Shown in pieces: positions 8,243-16,149 of a stretch of 64,000 nt of DNA. Every line of letters starts with the position of its first letter. The stretch's first letter is position 1. The translations under genes were made by a program, and so were the position numbers. Under the pieces are notes generated by a model. The model was not told the origin of the DNA. It searched no databases and saw only the letters and a program-made list of their open reading frames with translations. The DNA comes from Nocardioides mesophilus. Lineage in GTDB: Bacteria; Actinomycetota; Actinomycetes; Propionibacteriales; Nocardioidaceae. The stretch lies in NCBI RefSeq assembly GCF_014395785.1, contig NZ_CP060713.1, positions 462,501-526,500 on the forward strand, read 5' to 3'.

Positions 8243-8661
8243 TGAACGCGTCGATCTCGGTCGATCCCCGCGAGACCCACGAGCTCCACTCGGATGCGGA
8301 TGTGGTCCGCGTCCGACAGCTGGCGCGCGCGCTCGCTGTGAGCGCGGAGTTCTCCCTGGTGGACCAGACCAAGCTCGTGACCGCCGTGAGCGAGCTCGCC
8401 CGCAACACTCTGCTCTACGGCGGGGGCGGAACCGCCGAGCTCGAGCTGGTGACCGAAGGTGACCGAAGGGGTGTCCGGGCTACGTTCACCGACAAGGGAC
8501 CGGGGATCGCAGACATCGCCCTCGCACTGACCGACGGCTGGTCCAGCGGCACCGGCATGGGCCTCGGGCTGCCCGGCGCCCGGCGCCTCGTCGACGACTT
8601 CGACCTGCAGTCCAGTCCTGGGGTGGGCACCACCGTCAGTGTCGTCAAGTGGTCGCCATGA
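8242..8661 (+). CDS. rsbT: RsbT-type switch kinase
   Basis: 139-residue GHKL-fold serine/threonine kinase. The N box is ELARNTLLYGGGG, the G1 box DKGPGIAD and the G2 region GTGMGLGLPGARRL, all needed for ATP binding. In the family model it phosphorylates RsbS and RsbR, then leaves the complex and activates an RsbU-like phosphatase. Here two SpoIIE-type phosphatases follow in the same operon, giving obvious candidate partners. Start and stop both overlap the neighbours (TGATG and ATGA). Confidence 0.93.
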   Translation: MNASISVDPRETHELHSDADVVRVRQLARALAVSAEFSLVDQTKLVTAVSELARNTLLYGGGGTAELELVTEGDRRGVRATFTDKGPGIADIALALTDGWSSGTGMGLGLPGARRLVDDFDLQSSPGVGTTVSVVKWSP

Positions 8662-9692
8662 GCCCTCCGGAACGAAGCGACGGCGGCGCCCTCGTGGCCG
8701 AGGACGTCGTCTGGCTCCGGGTGGAAGACGACACAGGGCCAGGAACGGTGCGGCGACGCGTGGTCGACCTGGCACAGCGGATGGGGCTGAACGTGGCCCG
8801 GACCGGCGAGGTCGCGATCGTGGCGACCGAGCTGTCGACCAACCTGGTCAAGCACGCCCGGGAAGGGGTCGTCGTTCTGCGCACCCTGTGGCGTGGCGGG
8901 GTCGGCGGCGTGGAGATCGTCGCCCTGGACCACGGGCCGGGCATGCGTGACGTCCGCGGCCTCTTCGGCAACGGGACCTCCACAACGGGCACCCTCGGCA
9001 TCGGGCTGGGCGCCGTACGTCGACTGTCCAGTCGTTACGACGTGCACTCCGTTCCTGGCCGGGGGACGGTGGTGACGGCCAGCTTCTGGCAGGACGCGCC
9101 CGACACCGAGGAGCTGACCGCCGGTCTCACCAGGACGCTGGCCGGCGAGAGCGAGTGCGGCGACGCCTATGCCGTGCGCCAGGTCCCGGACGGCTTTCTG
9201 CTGTTGTCGGTCGACGGACTTGGGCACGGCCCCCTCGCGGCCCGCGCAGCGACGGCGGCCACGCGAATCTTCCGTGACTCCCGCCAGGTGTCGCCGGGTG
9301 CGCTGATGACGGAGCTGCACCGCGGCCTGTCCCACACCCGAGGAGCTGCAGCCGCGATCGGTCACCTCGACCTGGGGGTCGGCCGCCTCACCTACAGCGG
9401 GATCGGCAACATCACCGGCAGGATCGTCACCGCTGAGCGGATGCGCAGCCTGGCCACCTATCCCGGCATTGTCGGACACAACGCCCTCGCTGTCCGGGAG
9501 ACGGTCTACGACGTCGTGCCGGGTGCTTGGGTCGTGCTGCACAGCGATGGCCTCAGCGAGAAGTGGGACATCGCTGACTATCCAGGGGTTCTCGAGCACA
9601 CTCCGCTCGTGCTCGCGGCGACCCTGATCCGCGAGGCCGCGAACGTCCGCGACGACGCCAGCGTGCTCGTCGCCAAGGCGGGAGGGGCATGA
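8658..9692 (+). CDS. GHKL ATPase-SpoIIE phosphatase fusion (RsbX-like)
   Basis: 344 residues with two domains: an anti-sigma-type GHKL ATPase domain (about 15-145; ELSTNLVKHA, DHGPGMRD, TGTLGIGLGAVRRL) and a PP2C/SpoIIE phosphatase domain (about 150-344; ECGDAY, LLSVDGLGHG, LHSDGLSE). Such proteins are predicted to dephosphorylate RsbR/RsbS and reset the switch, as RsbX does, but carry their own kinase-like domain as well. The ATG at 8658 overlaps the rsbT stop as ATGA; an earlier GTG exists at 8649. Whether the ATPase half is an active kinase is not known. Confidence 0.88.
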   Translation: MSPPERSDGGALVAEDVVWLRVEDDTGPGTVRRRVVDLAQRMGLNVARTGEVAIVATELSTNLVKHAREGVVVLRTLWRGGVGGVEIVALDHGPGMRDVRGLFGNGTSTTGTLGIGLGAVRRLSSRYDVHSVPGRGTVVTASFWQDAPDTEELTAGLTRTLAGESECGDAYAVRQVPDGFLLLSVDGLGHGPLAARAATAATRIFRDSRQVSPGALMTELHRGLSHTRGAAAAIGHLDLGVGRLTYSGIGNITGRIVTAERMRSLATYPGIVGHNALAVRETVYDVVPGAWVVLHSDGLSEKWDIADYPGVLEHTPLVLAATLIREAANVRDDASVLVAKAGGA

Positions 9693-11068
9693 GCGAACCG
9701 ATCTACACCCTCGAGCTGCGCGAGGAGCGTGACGTTTTCGCTGCTCGTCAGGCCGGTCGTGAGGTGGCCGCCGCCGTCGGCCTCGACGACCTGGACCAGG
9801 TCCGGATCGCGACGGCGCTCAGTGAGGTGAGCCGTGACGTCGTCGCGGCCGGTGGCGGGGACGTCACGTTCAGCGTCAGGACCCCCGACCTGTTCTTCGT
9901 CGAGCTGGTGACCTCAGGGCAGGAACCGGCGCTGCGTCGCCAGCAGGCAGACACCGGCGGGGTCGACGCCGCCCGGCGGCTCGTCGACACCGTGACGCTG
10001 ACCACCGACCCCGATGGGCATGCCGTCCTCACGCTCGTCAAGCAGGTCATGCGAGTGGTGGAGCTCGGTGACAAGGCTCGCACCGAGCTGCAGCAGCGCG
10101 TGTCGTCGACCATGTGGCGCGATCCCCTCGACGAGCTCCGCGCCCAGAACCGGGAGCTCGTCACAGCGCTGGAGGAGGTGCGGGCCCGGCGTGACGAGCT
10201 GGTGTCGGTCAACAAGGAGCTCGAGGAGACCAACCGGGGCGTGGTCGCACTCTACGAGGAGCTCTCGGGCGAGCTGGAGACCACGAACCAGGGAGTCGTG
10301 GCGCTCTACGCCGAGATCGACGACAAGAACCGTCGGCTCCGGGAGGCGAGCGAGGCGAAGACCCGCTTCCTGCGCTACATCAGCCACGAGCTGAGGACTC
10401 CCGGCAACTCGGTCCTGGGACTCGCTCGGCTGCTCCTGGACAAGTCGGCCGATCCCTTGACCGAGGAGCAGCGCCAGCAGATCTTCTTCATCGAGACCAG
10501 TGCGCGCGATCTGATCCGGCTGGTCAACGACCTCCTCGACCTTGCGAAAGCCGAGTCGGGACGCATCGAACCGCGGTGGCAGGAGGTCGACCTCCGGGCG
10601 CTCTTCGATGACCTGCGGGGAACGATCGCGCCGCTGGTGGCCGACGGCGTCGACCTGGTCGTCGAGGACCCGAGCCCGGTCGGCCCGATCAGGTCCGATC
10701 CGACCCTCCTCGGACACGTGCTGCGCAACCTGCTCAGCAACGCGGCCAACTTCACGCTGGTCGGCGAAGTGCGGCTGTCGACGGAGCGCGATGGCTCAGC
10801 GGTCCGCTTCACCGTGCACGACACGGGCATCGGAATCGCCGAGGAGGACCGGACCCATGTCTTCGAGGAGTTCTTCCAGGTGCGCACCCCGCCGCGCGCG
10901 GGAGGCCGGGGCTCCGGCCTGGGCCTTCCCTTCGCGCGCCGGGTCGCACTGATCCTCGGGGGCGACGTCCGTCTGTCCGGTACCCCTGTCGGCGGCAGCA
11001 CGTTCGTCGTGGAGGTGCCGGTCCACGGCCCACCGGACGCCGCGCCGCGCGAGGACCCGGAACCATGA
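9689..11068 (+). CDS. Histidine kinase with N-terminal GHKL-like domain
   Basis: 459 residues. An N-terminal region (about 1-125) resembles an RsbT/RsbW-type ATPase but lacks a clear N box, so it may be a binding domain only. A coiled coil follows (about 145-222) with a duplicated ETNRGVVALYEEL / ETTNQGVVALYAEI unit. Then come a dimerisation domain with SHELRTP (H233) and a catalytic domain with RNLLSNAANFT, DTGIGI and GSGLGLPF. No transmembrane segment is seen, so it is a soluble sensor. It overlaps both neighbours by ATGA and probably phosphorylates the REC domain of the next gene. Confidence 0.9.
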   Translation: MSEPIYTLELREERDVFAARQAGREVAAAVGLDDLDQVRIATALSEVSRDVVAAGGGDVTFSVRTPDLFFVELVTSGQEPALRRQQADTGGVDAARRLVDTVTLTTDPDGHAVLTLVKQVMRVVELGDKARTELQQRVSSTMWRDPLDELRAQNRELVTALEEVRARRDELVSVNKELEETNRGVVALYEELSGELETTNQGVVALYAEIDDKNRRLREASEAKTRFLRYISHELRTPGNSVLGLARLLLDKSADPLTEEQRQQIFFIETSARDLIRLVNDLLDLAKAESGRIEPRWQEVDLRALFDDLRGTIAPLVADGVDLVVEDPSPVGPIRSDPTLLGHVLRNLLSNAANFTLVGEVRLSTERDGSAVRFTVHDTGIGIAEEDRTHVFEEFFQVRTPPRAGGRGSGLGLPFARRVALILGGDVRLSGTPVGGSTFVVEVPVHGPPDAAPREDPEP

Positions 11069-12642
11069 AGGGCCCGTTCGACGCCTGCGTGCTGGTCTGC
11101 GACGACACCCCGGCCAAGCGGTACGTCATCTCCAGCTGGCTCCGCCGAGAGGGCTTCACCGTGCTGGAGGCGGAGACCGGGGCCCAGGCCATCGAGATCG
11201 CCCAGGGCGGCGACATCGACCTGGCCGTCCTCGATGTACACCTGCCCGACATGACCGGACTCGACGTGTGCGCCATCATCAAGCGCGACCCCCACACAGC
11301 GGCGACACCGGTCATGCACATCTCAGCCGTCGCGGTGGAGCCGGAGGACCGCAGCGCCGGCCTGGAGAATGGTGCGGACGCCTACATGGTGGACCCCATC
11401 GAGCCCGTGGAGATGATCTCGATGGTCCGTTCGCTGCTGCGTTCATCGAAGGCGCGCCGCTCCTCCGAGCGGCTCACCGCCCGCCTGCAGCAGCTGGCGA
11501 CGGCCAGCCTGCGCATCAACGTCGCGCTCAACGCCGTACGGGTGGCTGCGGCCGCCTCGGAGGCCGCCGCCCGGGTGCTCGAGACCGAGTGCCTCGTCGT
11601 GCTGGTCAATGCACCGGACCCGGCGACGGCGGCGCGAACGGACGCGGCGGGGACCACCTCGACCTGGGAGCTGTCCATCGATCTGGCGGCGGCATTGCTG
11701 CAGGGGGCGGTGCAGTCGTCCGAGATCCACGCCGCCGACGCCCCGTGGAAGACGCTCCTGGCCGGCTGCTACGACGGTCCTTGGCGCATCACCCCGGTCC
11801 ACAACAGGGGCCAGAAGGTCGGGCTCATCCTTGTCCCGGCGCCCGCCCTCGCCGGAGACGACGACGAGATGCTGCTCGGGCGGCTCGTGCAGACCGTCTC
11901 GGTCACCCTGGGAAACCTCCTGGTCTTCTTGGAGAAGCACCGCACGTCGCTCGCACTGCAACGCAGCCTCCTGCCGGCGAACCTGCCGTCGTTGCCCGGG
12001 CTGGTCATCGCCGCCCGATACACGGCCTCCGACGAGCAAGCGGAGGTCGGCGGGGACTTCTTCGACGCGTTCCAGGTCGACGACGGCAGCACCGTGGTGG
12101 TGATCGGCGACGTTCAAGGCCACTCCTTGGAGGCGGCCGTCGTCATGGCCGAGCTGCGCTACTCGCTCCGCGCATATGCGTACGAAGGGCTCACCCCCGC
12201 CGAGGTGCTGAGTCGGGTCAACGGCATCCTCATGCGCGGCCACGACGAGATGACCGCCACCGTGTGCCTGCTGATGTTCTCCGCCGACCACCAGACGTTG
12301 GTCGTGGCCAACGCCGGCCACCTTCCCCCCTTGATCGTCCTCGACGGAGTGGCGAAGTACGTCGACCACGGCGGCTCGCTGCTGGGCGTGGACTACCCGC
12401 CGGACCAGCCGTTGGTCGTGCCGCGCCCGACGGGCGCCCGGATCCTCCTGATGACCGACGGCCTCGTCGAGCGACGAGGTGAGGACATGACTCTGGCGAT
12501 GGACCGGCTCGCCGGCGTTCTCGAGGACACCATCCACGTGCCCGTCGAGCCGCTCTGCGACCAGCTGATGGAGCAGTGGGGCGGCGGCGACGACGACGTC
12601 GCGCTGATCCTTCTCGACGTCGTCGATCCCCCACGGACCTGA
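11065..12642 (+). CDS. REC-SpoIIE phosphatase response regulator
   Basis: 525 residues: receiver domain (1-125), a linker region that may be GAF-like (about 135-300) and a PP2C/SpoIIE phosphatase domain (about 310-520; VGGDFFDAF, VIGDVQGHS, LLMTDGL). The receiver keeps the acidic pair D13/D14, the phosphoacceptor D57 in LAVLDVHLPDM and S87, but the invariant lysine is replaced by aspartate (D110 in ADAYMVDPIEP). By analogy with RsbU it should dephosphorylate a STAS anti-anti-sigma protein that is not encoded here. It ends the operon; a tRNA on the other strand follows 25 bases later. Confidence 0.92.
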   Translation: MKGPFDACVLVCDDTPAKRYVISSWLRREGFTVLEAETGAQAIEIAQGGDIDLAVLDVHLPDMTGLDVCAIIKRDPHTAATPVMHISAVAVEPEDRSAGLENGADAYMVDPIEPVEMISMVRSLLRSSKARRSSERLTARLQQLATASLRINVALNAVRVAAAASEAAARVLETECLVVLVNAPDPATAARTDAAGTTSTWELSIDLAAALLQGAVQSSEIHAADAPWKTLLAGCYDGPWRITPVHNRGQKVGLILVPAPALAGDDDEMLLGRLVQTVSVTLGNLLVFLEKHRTSLALQRSLLPANLPSLPGLVIAARYTASDEQAEVGGDFFDAFQVDDGSTVVVIGDVQGHSLEAAVVMAELRYSLRAYAYEGLTPAEVLSRVNGILMRGHDEMTATVCLLMFSADHQTLVVANAGHLPPLIVLDGVAKYVDHGGSLLGVDYPPDQPLVVPRPTGARILLMTDGLVERRGEDMTLAMDRLAGVLEDTIHVPVEPLCDQLMEQWGGGDDDVALILLDVVDPPRT

Positions 12643-12667
12643 GACGCGAAACCGCAGGTCAGCGGAG

Positions 12668-12741
12668 TAGGGCGGGTGGGGCTCGAACCCACGACCCAAG
12701 GATTATGAGTCCTCTGCTCTGACCGACTGAGCTACCGCCCC
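12668..12741 (-). tRNA. tRNA with CAU anticodon (elongator Met or Ile2)
   Basis: 74-base cloverleaf on the minus strand. The acceptor stem GGGGCGG pairs with CCGCCCT (first pair G-U), the anticodon stem GAGGA pairs with TCCTT around the loop CTCATAA, the T arm is GTGGG-TTCGAGC-CCCAC, and the discriminator is A73. The CCA end is not encoded. A CAU anticodon can mean elongator Met or Ile2 (lysidine-modified). The D arm and variable loop look more like Ile2 to me, but this is not decisive. Confidence 0.9.
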
Positions 12742-12787
12742 GCGCGCCGGCACGACGACCGGCGCAGCGGAGCCGACCCTACCGGGG

Positions 12788-12946
12788 TCACTCGGTGCGG
12801 TCCTCCACCGGTTGGTCGGGGTCCGTGCGGTTGCGCTGCTTCTCGGGATCCTTCTTCAGCCGGTCGGCCACGTCGGCCCGCGAGAGGCCCTCCTGCGCTG
12901 GTGCGCCGTCGACCTGGATGGGGCGTTCCTCCATGTGTGGGCTCAT
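12788..12946 (-). CDS. Hypothetical 52-residue hydrophilic protein
   Basis: Short open frame from ATG 12946, preceded by GTGCTCCTC, which lacks a clear Shine-Dalgarno sequence. The product is strongly charged with no hydrophobic segment; it contains LSRADVADRLKKDPEKQR and an acidic tail. Codon use follows the neighbourhood and the frame fills most of the gap between the tRNA and the next gene. Such small disordered proteins are common in actinobacteria and usually unannotated. No function is proposed. Confidence 0.5.
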   Translation of the reverse strand: MSPHMEERPIQVDGAPAQEGLSRADVADRLKKDPEKQRNRTDPDQPVEDRTE

Positions 12947-13025
12947 GAGGAGCACCTACCCAGCGGCGACACCCCGCACACGCACTTTCGCCCGTTGCGG
13001 GGCATGTGCCCCGTACGCTGAGCCG

Positions 13026-13793
13026 GTGAGCTCGGGATCGCCTCGCGCGTTGTGCATCGCGGTGGCGGCGGTCTGCGCCCTCACGCTGGCTGCGTGCAGC
13101 GGCTCGGACTCCGCGGCGGAGCCTGGTACGCCGGCCTCGTCCACCTCGACGACGAACGACGCGTCGAGCCCGCCCTCCCCGGACGCCTCGGCGCCCCCGC
13201 CGCCCTCCTCCGGCGCGCCACGACCCGGCTCCATGGCGACACCGGGCACCCGCTCCGGACCGCTGAGCCGCAAGTCGTTCCCGCGGCCGGTCGAGCTCGG
13301 ACCCGACTGGTCCTACGCGGTCGACCCAGGGGACGCGGAGGAGGGGTACGCCGGCAACGGCACACCGGCCCTCGCCAGGGACCCCCGCGAGGTCGTGCTG
13401 GCCGCCGTACCCATGGGCTGCCCGCGTGCCGACCTTCCCCTGCCGGCCCACGTGCTCGAGGTCGACTACACCGCCGCCGGCGTCCCGGTGATCGCGCTGC
13501 GCGCCTCGTTCGCCGACGCCTCCGACGCGCGGCGCTTCTTCGACCTGCGAGCGGACGCGATCCGGGCCTGCGTCGGCAGCACCGACTCGGCCGGCGTCGG
13601 GCTGCTCGTCGGCCAGGCGCGCACGGCCCGCCGGCTGCTCGTCTCCGACCGCACCCCCGACTCCGACCCGTGGACCGAGCTGGCGGCGCTCGACGGGGAC
13701 CGGGTCAGCCTGGTCGCGGTCCACTCCGCGCTGGGTCAGCCGCCCGTCACCGCCCGAGGACTGCAGCGCCTCACCGGCGCCTTCAGCCGATGA
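13026..13793 (+). CDS. Putative lipoprotein of unknown function
   Basis: 255-residue exported protein. A basic start and hydrophobic stretch lead to a lipobox LTLAAC, so it should be lipid-anchored on the outer face of the membrane. A Ser/Pro/Thr-rich linker of about 50 residues is followed by a globular domain with two cysteines. The GTG at 13026 has no ribosome site, but TACGCT lies 6 bases upstream, which fits a leaderless message. It is 19 bases ahead of the M15 peptidase gene and may be co-transcribed, suggesting a cell-envelope role. Confidence 0.75.
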   Translation: MSSGSPRALCIAVAAVCALTLAACSGSDSAAEPGTPASSTSTTNDASSPPSPDASAPPPPSSGAPRPGSMATPGTRSGPLSRKSFPRPVELGPDWSYAVDPGDAEEGYAGNGTPALARDPREVVLAAVPMGCPRADLPLPAHVLEVDYTAAGVPVIALRASFADASDARRFFDLRADAIRACVGSTDSAGVGLLVGQARTARRLLVSDRTPDSDPWTELAALDGDRVSLVAVHSALGQPPVTARGLQRLTGAFSR

Positions 13794-13812
13794 ACCACGA
13801 AAGGCCCCGTCC

Positions 13813-15186
13813 ATGAGCCACCACCGCTTGCTGTTCCCGGGTCTGCTGCTGGGGCTGCTCGCCGCCGGACCGATCGGCATGGCGGCGGCCGAGGACGGCA
13901 CCCCGGCCCCGGGTACGTCGTCCAGCGCATCGTCCAGCGCATCGTCCAGCGCATCGCCCAGCGGGTCTATCAGCAGCTCCCCCAGCGACGTCCCCTCCCC
14001 CACGGCCGACGAGTCCACCCCGCCGCCGCCGACGAACCAGGCGCCGGTCCCGGGCGCCGACGAGGCGTCGGTCGACGCCGGCGGGTCGGTGCAGATCGAC
14101 GTGCTGGCCAACGACACCGACCCCGAAGCCGGTGCACTGCGGGTCGTCGACGCCAGCAGGGCCGGCGGCCGGGTCACGTTCACCGACCGGGACGTCACCT
14201 TCACCGCGGGGATCGGGGACGCCGGCGACTTCACGCTGCACTACACGGTCAGCGACCCCGAAGGGCTCACCGCGGTCGGGGACCTCACCGTCCACGTCGT
14301 CGCGGCCCCGGCGCGCCAGGTGTCGATCCACCTGGCCTCGGACCCGGTGGCGCTGCGCCGCTACGCGATCAGCGGGCGGGTGCTCCCCGACGGCGCCTCT
14401 GCCGGGTCGGCGGTCACCGTGCAGCGTCGTACCCCCGACGGCTGGTCGCGCTTCGCCACTACCACCGCCGACGCCGACGGACGCTGGTCGGTGCCGTTCC
14501 AGACCAACCGCCCCGGCGGTGTGGTGTTCCGCGCCAAGGTCGCCCTCCGCGACGGCACTCGGGCGGTCTCCGCGACGCTGCGCCGCACCGTCGTGGTCCG
14601 CGCCGACGCGTCGGTCTCGGGCCCGCTGACCGCCTCGCAGGTCCCCTACTCCTACCGGCCCGGTTGCCCGGTCGCGCCCTCGGGGCTGCGCAAGGTGAGC
14701 ATCAACCGGCTCGACTACCGCGGCCGGATCAGCCGCGGCACGATCGTGGTGCGCGCGTCCGCGGCGCCGACGATCGTCCGGGTCTTCACCGCGGCGATCA
14801 ACCAGCGCTTCCCGGTCCGCAAGATGAAGCCCACCGACGCCTACTACGCCGGCGGCAGCCGGACCCCGATGGAGTCGGACAAGGCTGCCATGCGCGCCGG
14901 GAACACGTCGGCATTCAACTGCCGACCCGTGACTGGCAACCCCTACCGGGTCTCGCAGCACTCCTACGGCAACGCGATCGACATCAACACCATCGAGAAT
15001 CCCTACGTGACCGGGAGCCAGGTCTACCCCAGCGGCTCCGGCAGCTACCTCGACCGCTCGCCCTACCGGCGCGGCATGATCCTCTCCGGCGGCGTCGTCG
15101 CCGGCAGGATGCGGGCGGACGGCTGGCTGTGGGGTGCCCGCTGGTCCCACCCCGACTACCAGCACTTCTCCTCCAACGGCGGCTGA
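13813..15186 (+). CDS. Secreted M15-family (VanY-type) peptidase with Ig-like domain
   Basis: 457 residues. A signal peptide is followed by a Ser/Ala linker encoded partly by three perfect 12-base repeats (13921-13956). Next is a cadherin/Big-type domain (about 75-165; VLANDTDPEAG), a second beta domain, and a C-terminal D-alanyl-D-alanine carboxypeptidase-like domain (about 320-457). Zinc ligands are visible: H383 and D390 in HSYGNAIDIN, and H451 in YQHF near the end. It likely cleaves peptidoglycan stem peptides outside the membrane. It follows a lipoprotein gene and precedes a PIG-L deacetylase, all on the plus strand. Confidence 0.88.
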   Translation: MSHHRLLFPGLLLGLLAAGPIGMAAAEDGTPAPGTSSSASSSASSSASPSGSISSSPSDVPSPTADESTPPPPTNQAPVPGADEASVDAGGSVQIDVLANDTDPEAGALRVVDASRAGGRVTFTDRDVTFTAGIGDAGDFTLHYTVSDPEGLTAVGDLTVHVVAAPARQVSIHLASDPVALRRYAISGRVLPDGASAGSAVTVQRRTPDGWSRFATTTADADGRWSVPFQTNRPGGVVFRAKVALRDGTRAVSATLRRTVVVRADASVSGPLTASQVPYSYRPGCPVAPSGLRKVSINRLDYRGRISRGTIVVRASAAPTIVRVFTAAINQRFPVRKMKPTDAYYAGGSRTPMESDKAAMRAGNTSAFNCRPVTGNPYRVSQHSYGNAIDINTIENPYVTGSQVYPSGSGSYLDRSPYRRGMILSGGVVAGRMRADGWLWGARWSHPDYQHFSSNGG

Positions 15187-15201
15187 GGCACCCTGGGGGT
15201 C

Positions 15202-15966
15202 ATGACCGAGACCTCCAGCACTCCTCCCCCGCCGCTCGAACCGCTCTCCGAGGACTGGGAGCGCATGCTGTGTGTCGTCGCGCATCCCGACGACCTGGAG
15301 TTCGGCGCCGCCGCCGCCGTGGCCCGCTGGACCGGGCAGGGCAAGCAGGTCGCCTACTGCATGGTCACCAGCGGCGAGGCCGGCATCGACGGGCTCGAGC
15401 CCGAGAAGAGCCGCGGCGTGCGCGAGCAGGAGCAGATCACCTCTGCGCAGCTGGTCGGCGTCGACGAGGTCGAGTTCCTGCGGCTGCCGGACGGTGTCCT
15501 GGAGTACGGGGTCGACCTGCGCCGCTCGATCGCCGCCGTGGTGCGGATGTACCGGCCCGAGATCGTGGTGACCGGGAACTTCCGCGACTCCTTCGGCGAG
15601 GGTGGTGGGCTCAACCAGGCCGATCACATCGCCACCGGACGCGCCGTGCTGGACGCCGTGCGCGATGCCGGGAACCGGTGGGTGTTCCGCGACCAGGTCG
15701 AGGCCGGCGGCCTGGAGCCCTGGGGCGGCGTGCGCGAGGTCTGGGCGGCGGCGTCCCCGCTGGCCCGTCACGGGGTCGACATCACCGACACCTTCGACGC
15801 CGGGGTGGCGTCGCTGGAGGCGCACCGGGCCTACATCGACGGGCTGGGCTGGGAGGACTTCGACCCGGCGGAGTTCCTCGAGGGGATGTCGCGCGCGACC
15901 GGACAGCGGATGGGCGTCGCGCACGCCACCGCGTTCGAGGTGTTCTCGCTCGGCTGGGGCGGCTGA
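15202..15966 (+). CDS. PIG-L (LmbE) family deacetylase
   Basis: 254-residue zinc-dependent N-acetylglucosamine-type deacetylase. The metal and catalytic motif AHPDDLEFG is at residues 27-35, and the third zinc ligand is in the NQADH segment near residue 143. Relatives in actinobacteria act in mycothiol synthesis or detoxification (MshB, Mca) or on other GlcNAc conjugates. The segment after the first motif (TSGEAGIDG) is typical of a subgroup of unknown substrate, so I do not assign mshB. It begins 15 bases after the peptidase gene and is followed by a strong hairpin. Confidence 0.85.
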   Translation: MTETSSTPPPPLEPLSEDWERMLCVVAHPDDLEFGAAAAVARWTGQGKQVAYCMVTSGEAGIDGLEPEKSRGVREQEQITSAQLVGVDEVEFLRLPDGVLEYGVDLRRSIAAVVRMYRPEIVVTGNFRDSFGEGGGLNQADHIATGRAVLDAVRDAGNRWVFRDQVEAGGLEPWGGVREVWAAASPLARHGVDITDTFDAGVASLEAHRAYIDGLGWEDFDPAEFLEGMSRATGQRMGVAHATAFEVFSLGWGG

Positions 15967-15981
15967 GTCGGGAAATGCGCA

Positions 15982-16023
15982 GCGGCCTGAGCCGCGGAGA
16001 CGGAGCTCCGCGAGTCAGGCCGC
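15982..16023. terminator. Bidirectional two-part hairpin
   Basis: Nine-bp outer stem GCGGCCTGA/TCAGGCCGC enclosing a 7-bp inner stem CGCGGAG/CTCCGCG. It lies between the deacetylase stop and the 3' end of tRNA-Asn on the other strand, so it can serve both. There is no T run, as is usual in high-GC actinobacteria. Confidence 0.7.
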
Positions 16024-16029
16024 CGCGAG

Positions 16030-16105
16030 TGGCTCCCCCGGTTGGACTCGAACCAACAACCCTCCGGTTAACAGCCGAATGCTCTGCCAATTGAGCTACA
16101 GGGGA
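16030..16105 (-). tRNA. tRNA-Asn (GUU)
   Basis: 76-base cloverleaf including an encoded CCA end. The anticodon is GTT in the loop CTGTTAA, the acceptor TCCCCTG pairs with CGGGGGA, the T arm is GTTGG-TTCGAGT-CCAAC and the discriminator is G. The encoded CCA contrasts with the CAU tRNA at 12668. Confidence 0.96.
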
Positions 16106-16149
16106 TCGTGCCGGGGATACGGTAGCAAGTCGCCGGTCGCTCCACGAAA

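Noticed and set aside
13921-13956. Short tandem repeats as a CRISPR array
   Set aside because: The repeats are 12 bases with no spacers, lie inside a coding sequence and encode a Ser/Ala linker.
13783-15924. A 713-codon minus-strand open frame antisense to the M15 peptidase and PIG-L genes
   Set aside because: Both plus-strand genes have catalytic motifs and normal starts. The minus product is Gly/Asp/Arg low-complexity shadow sequence.
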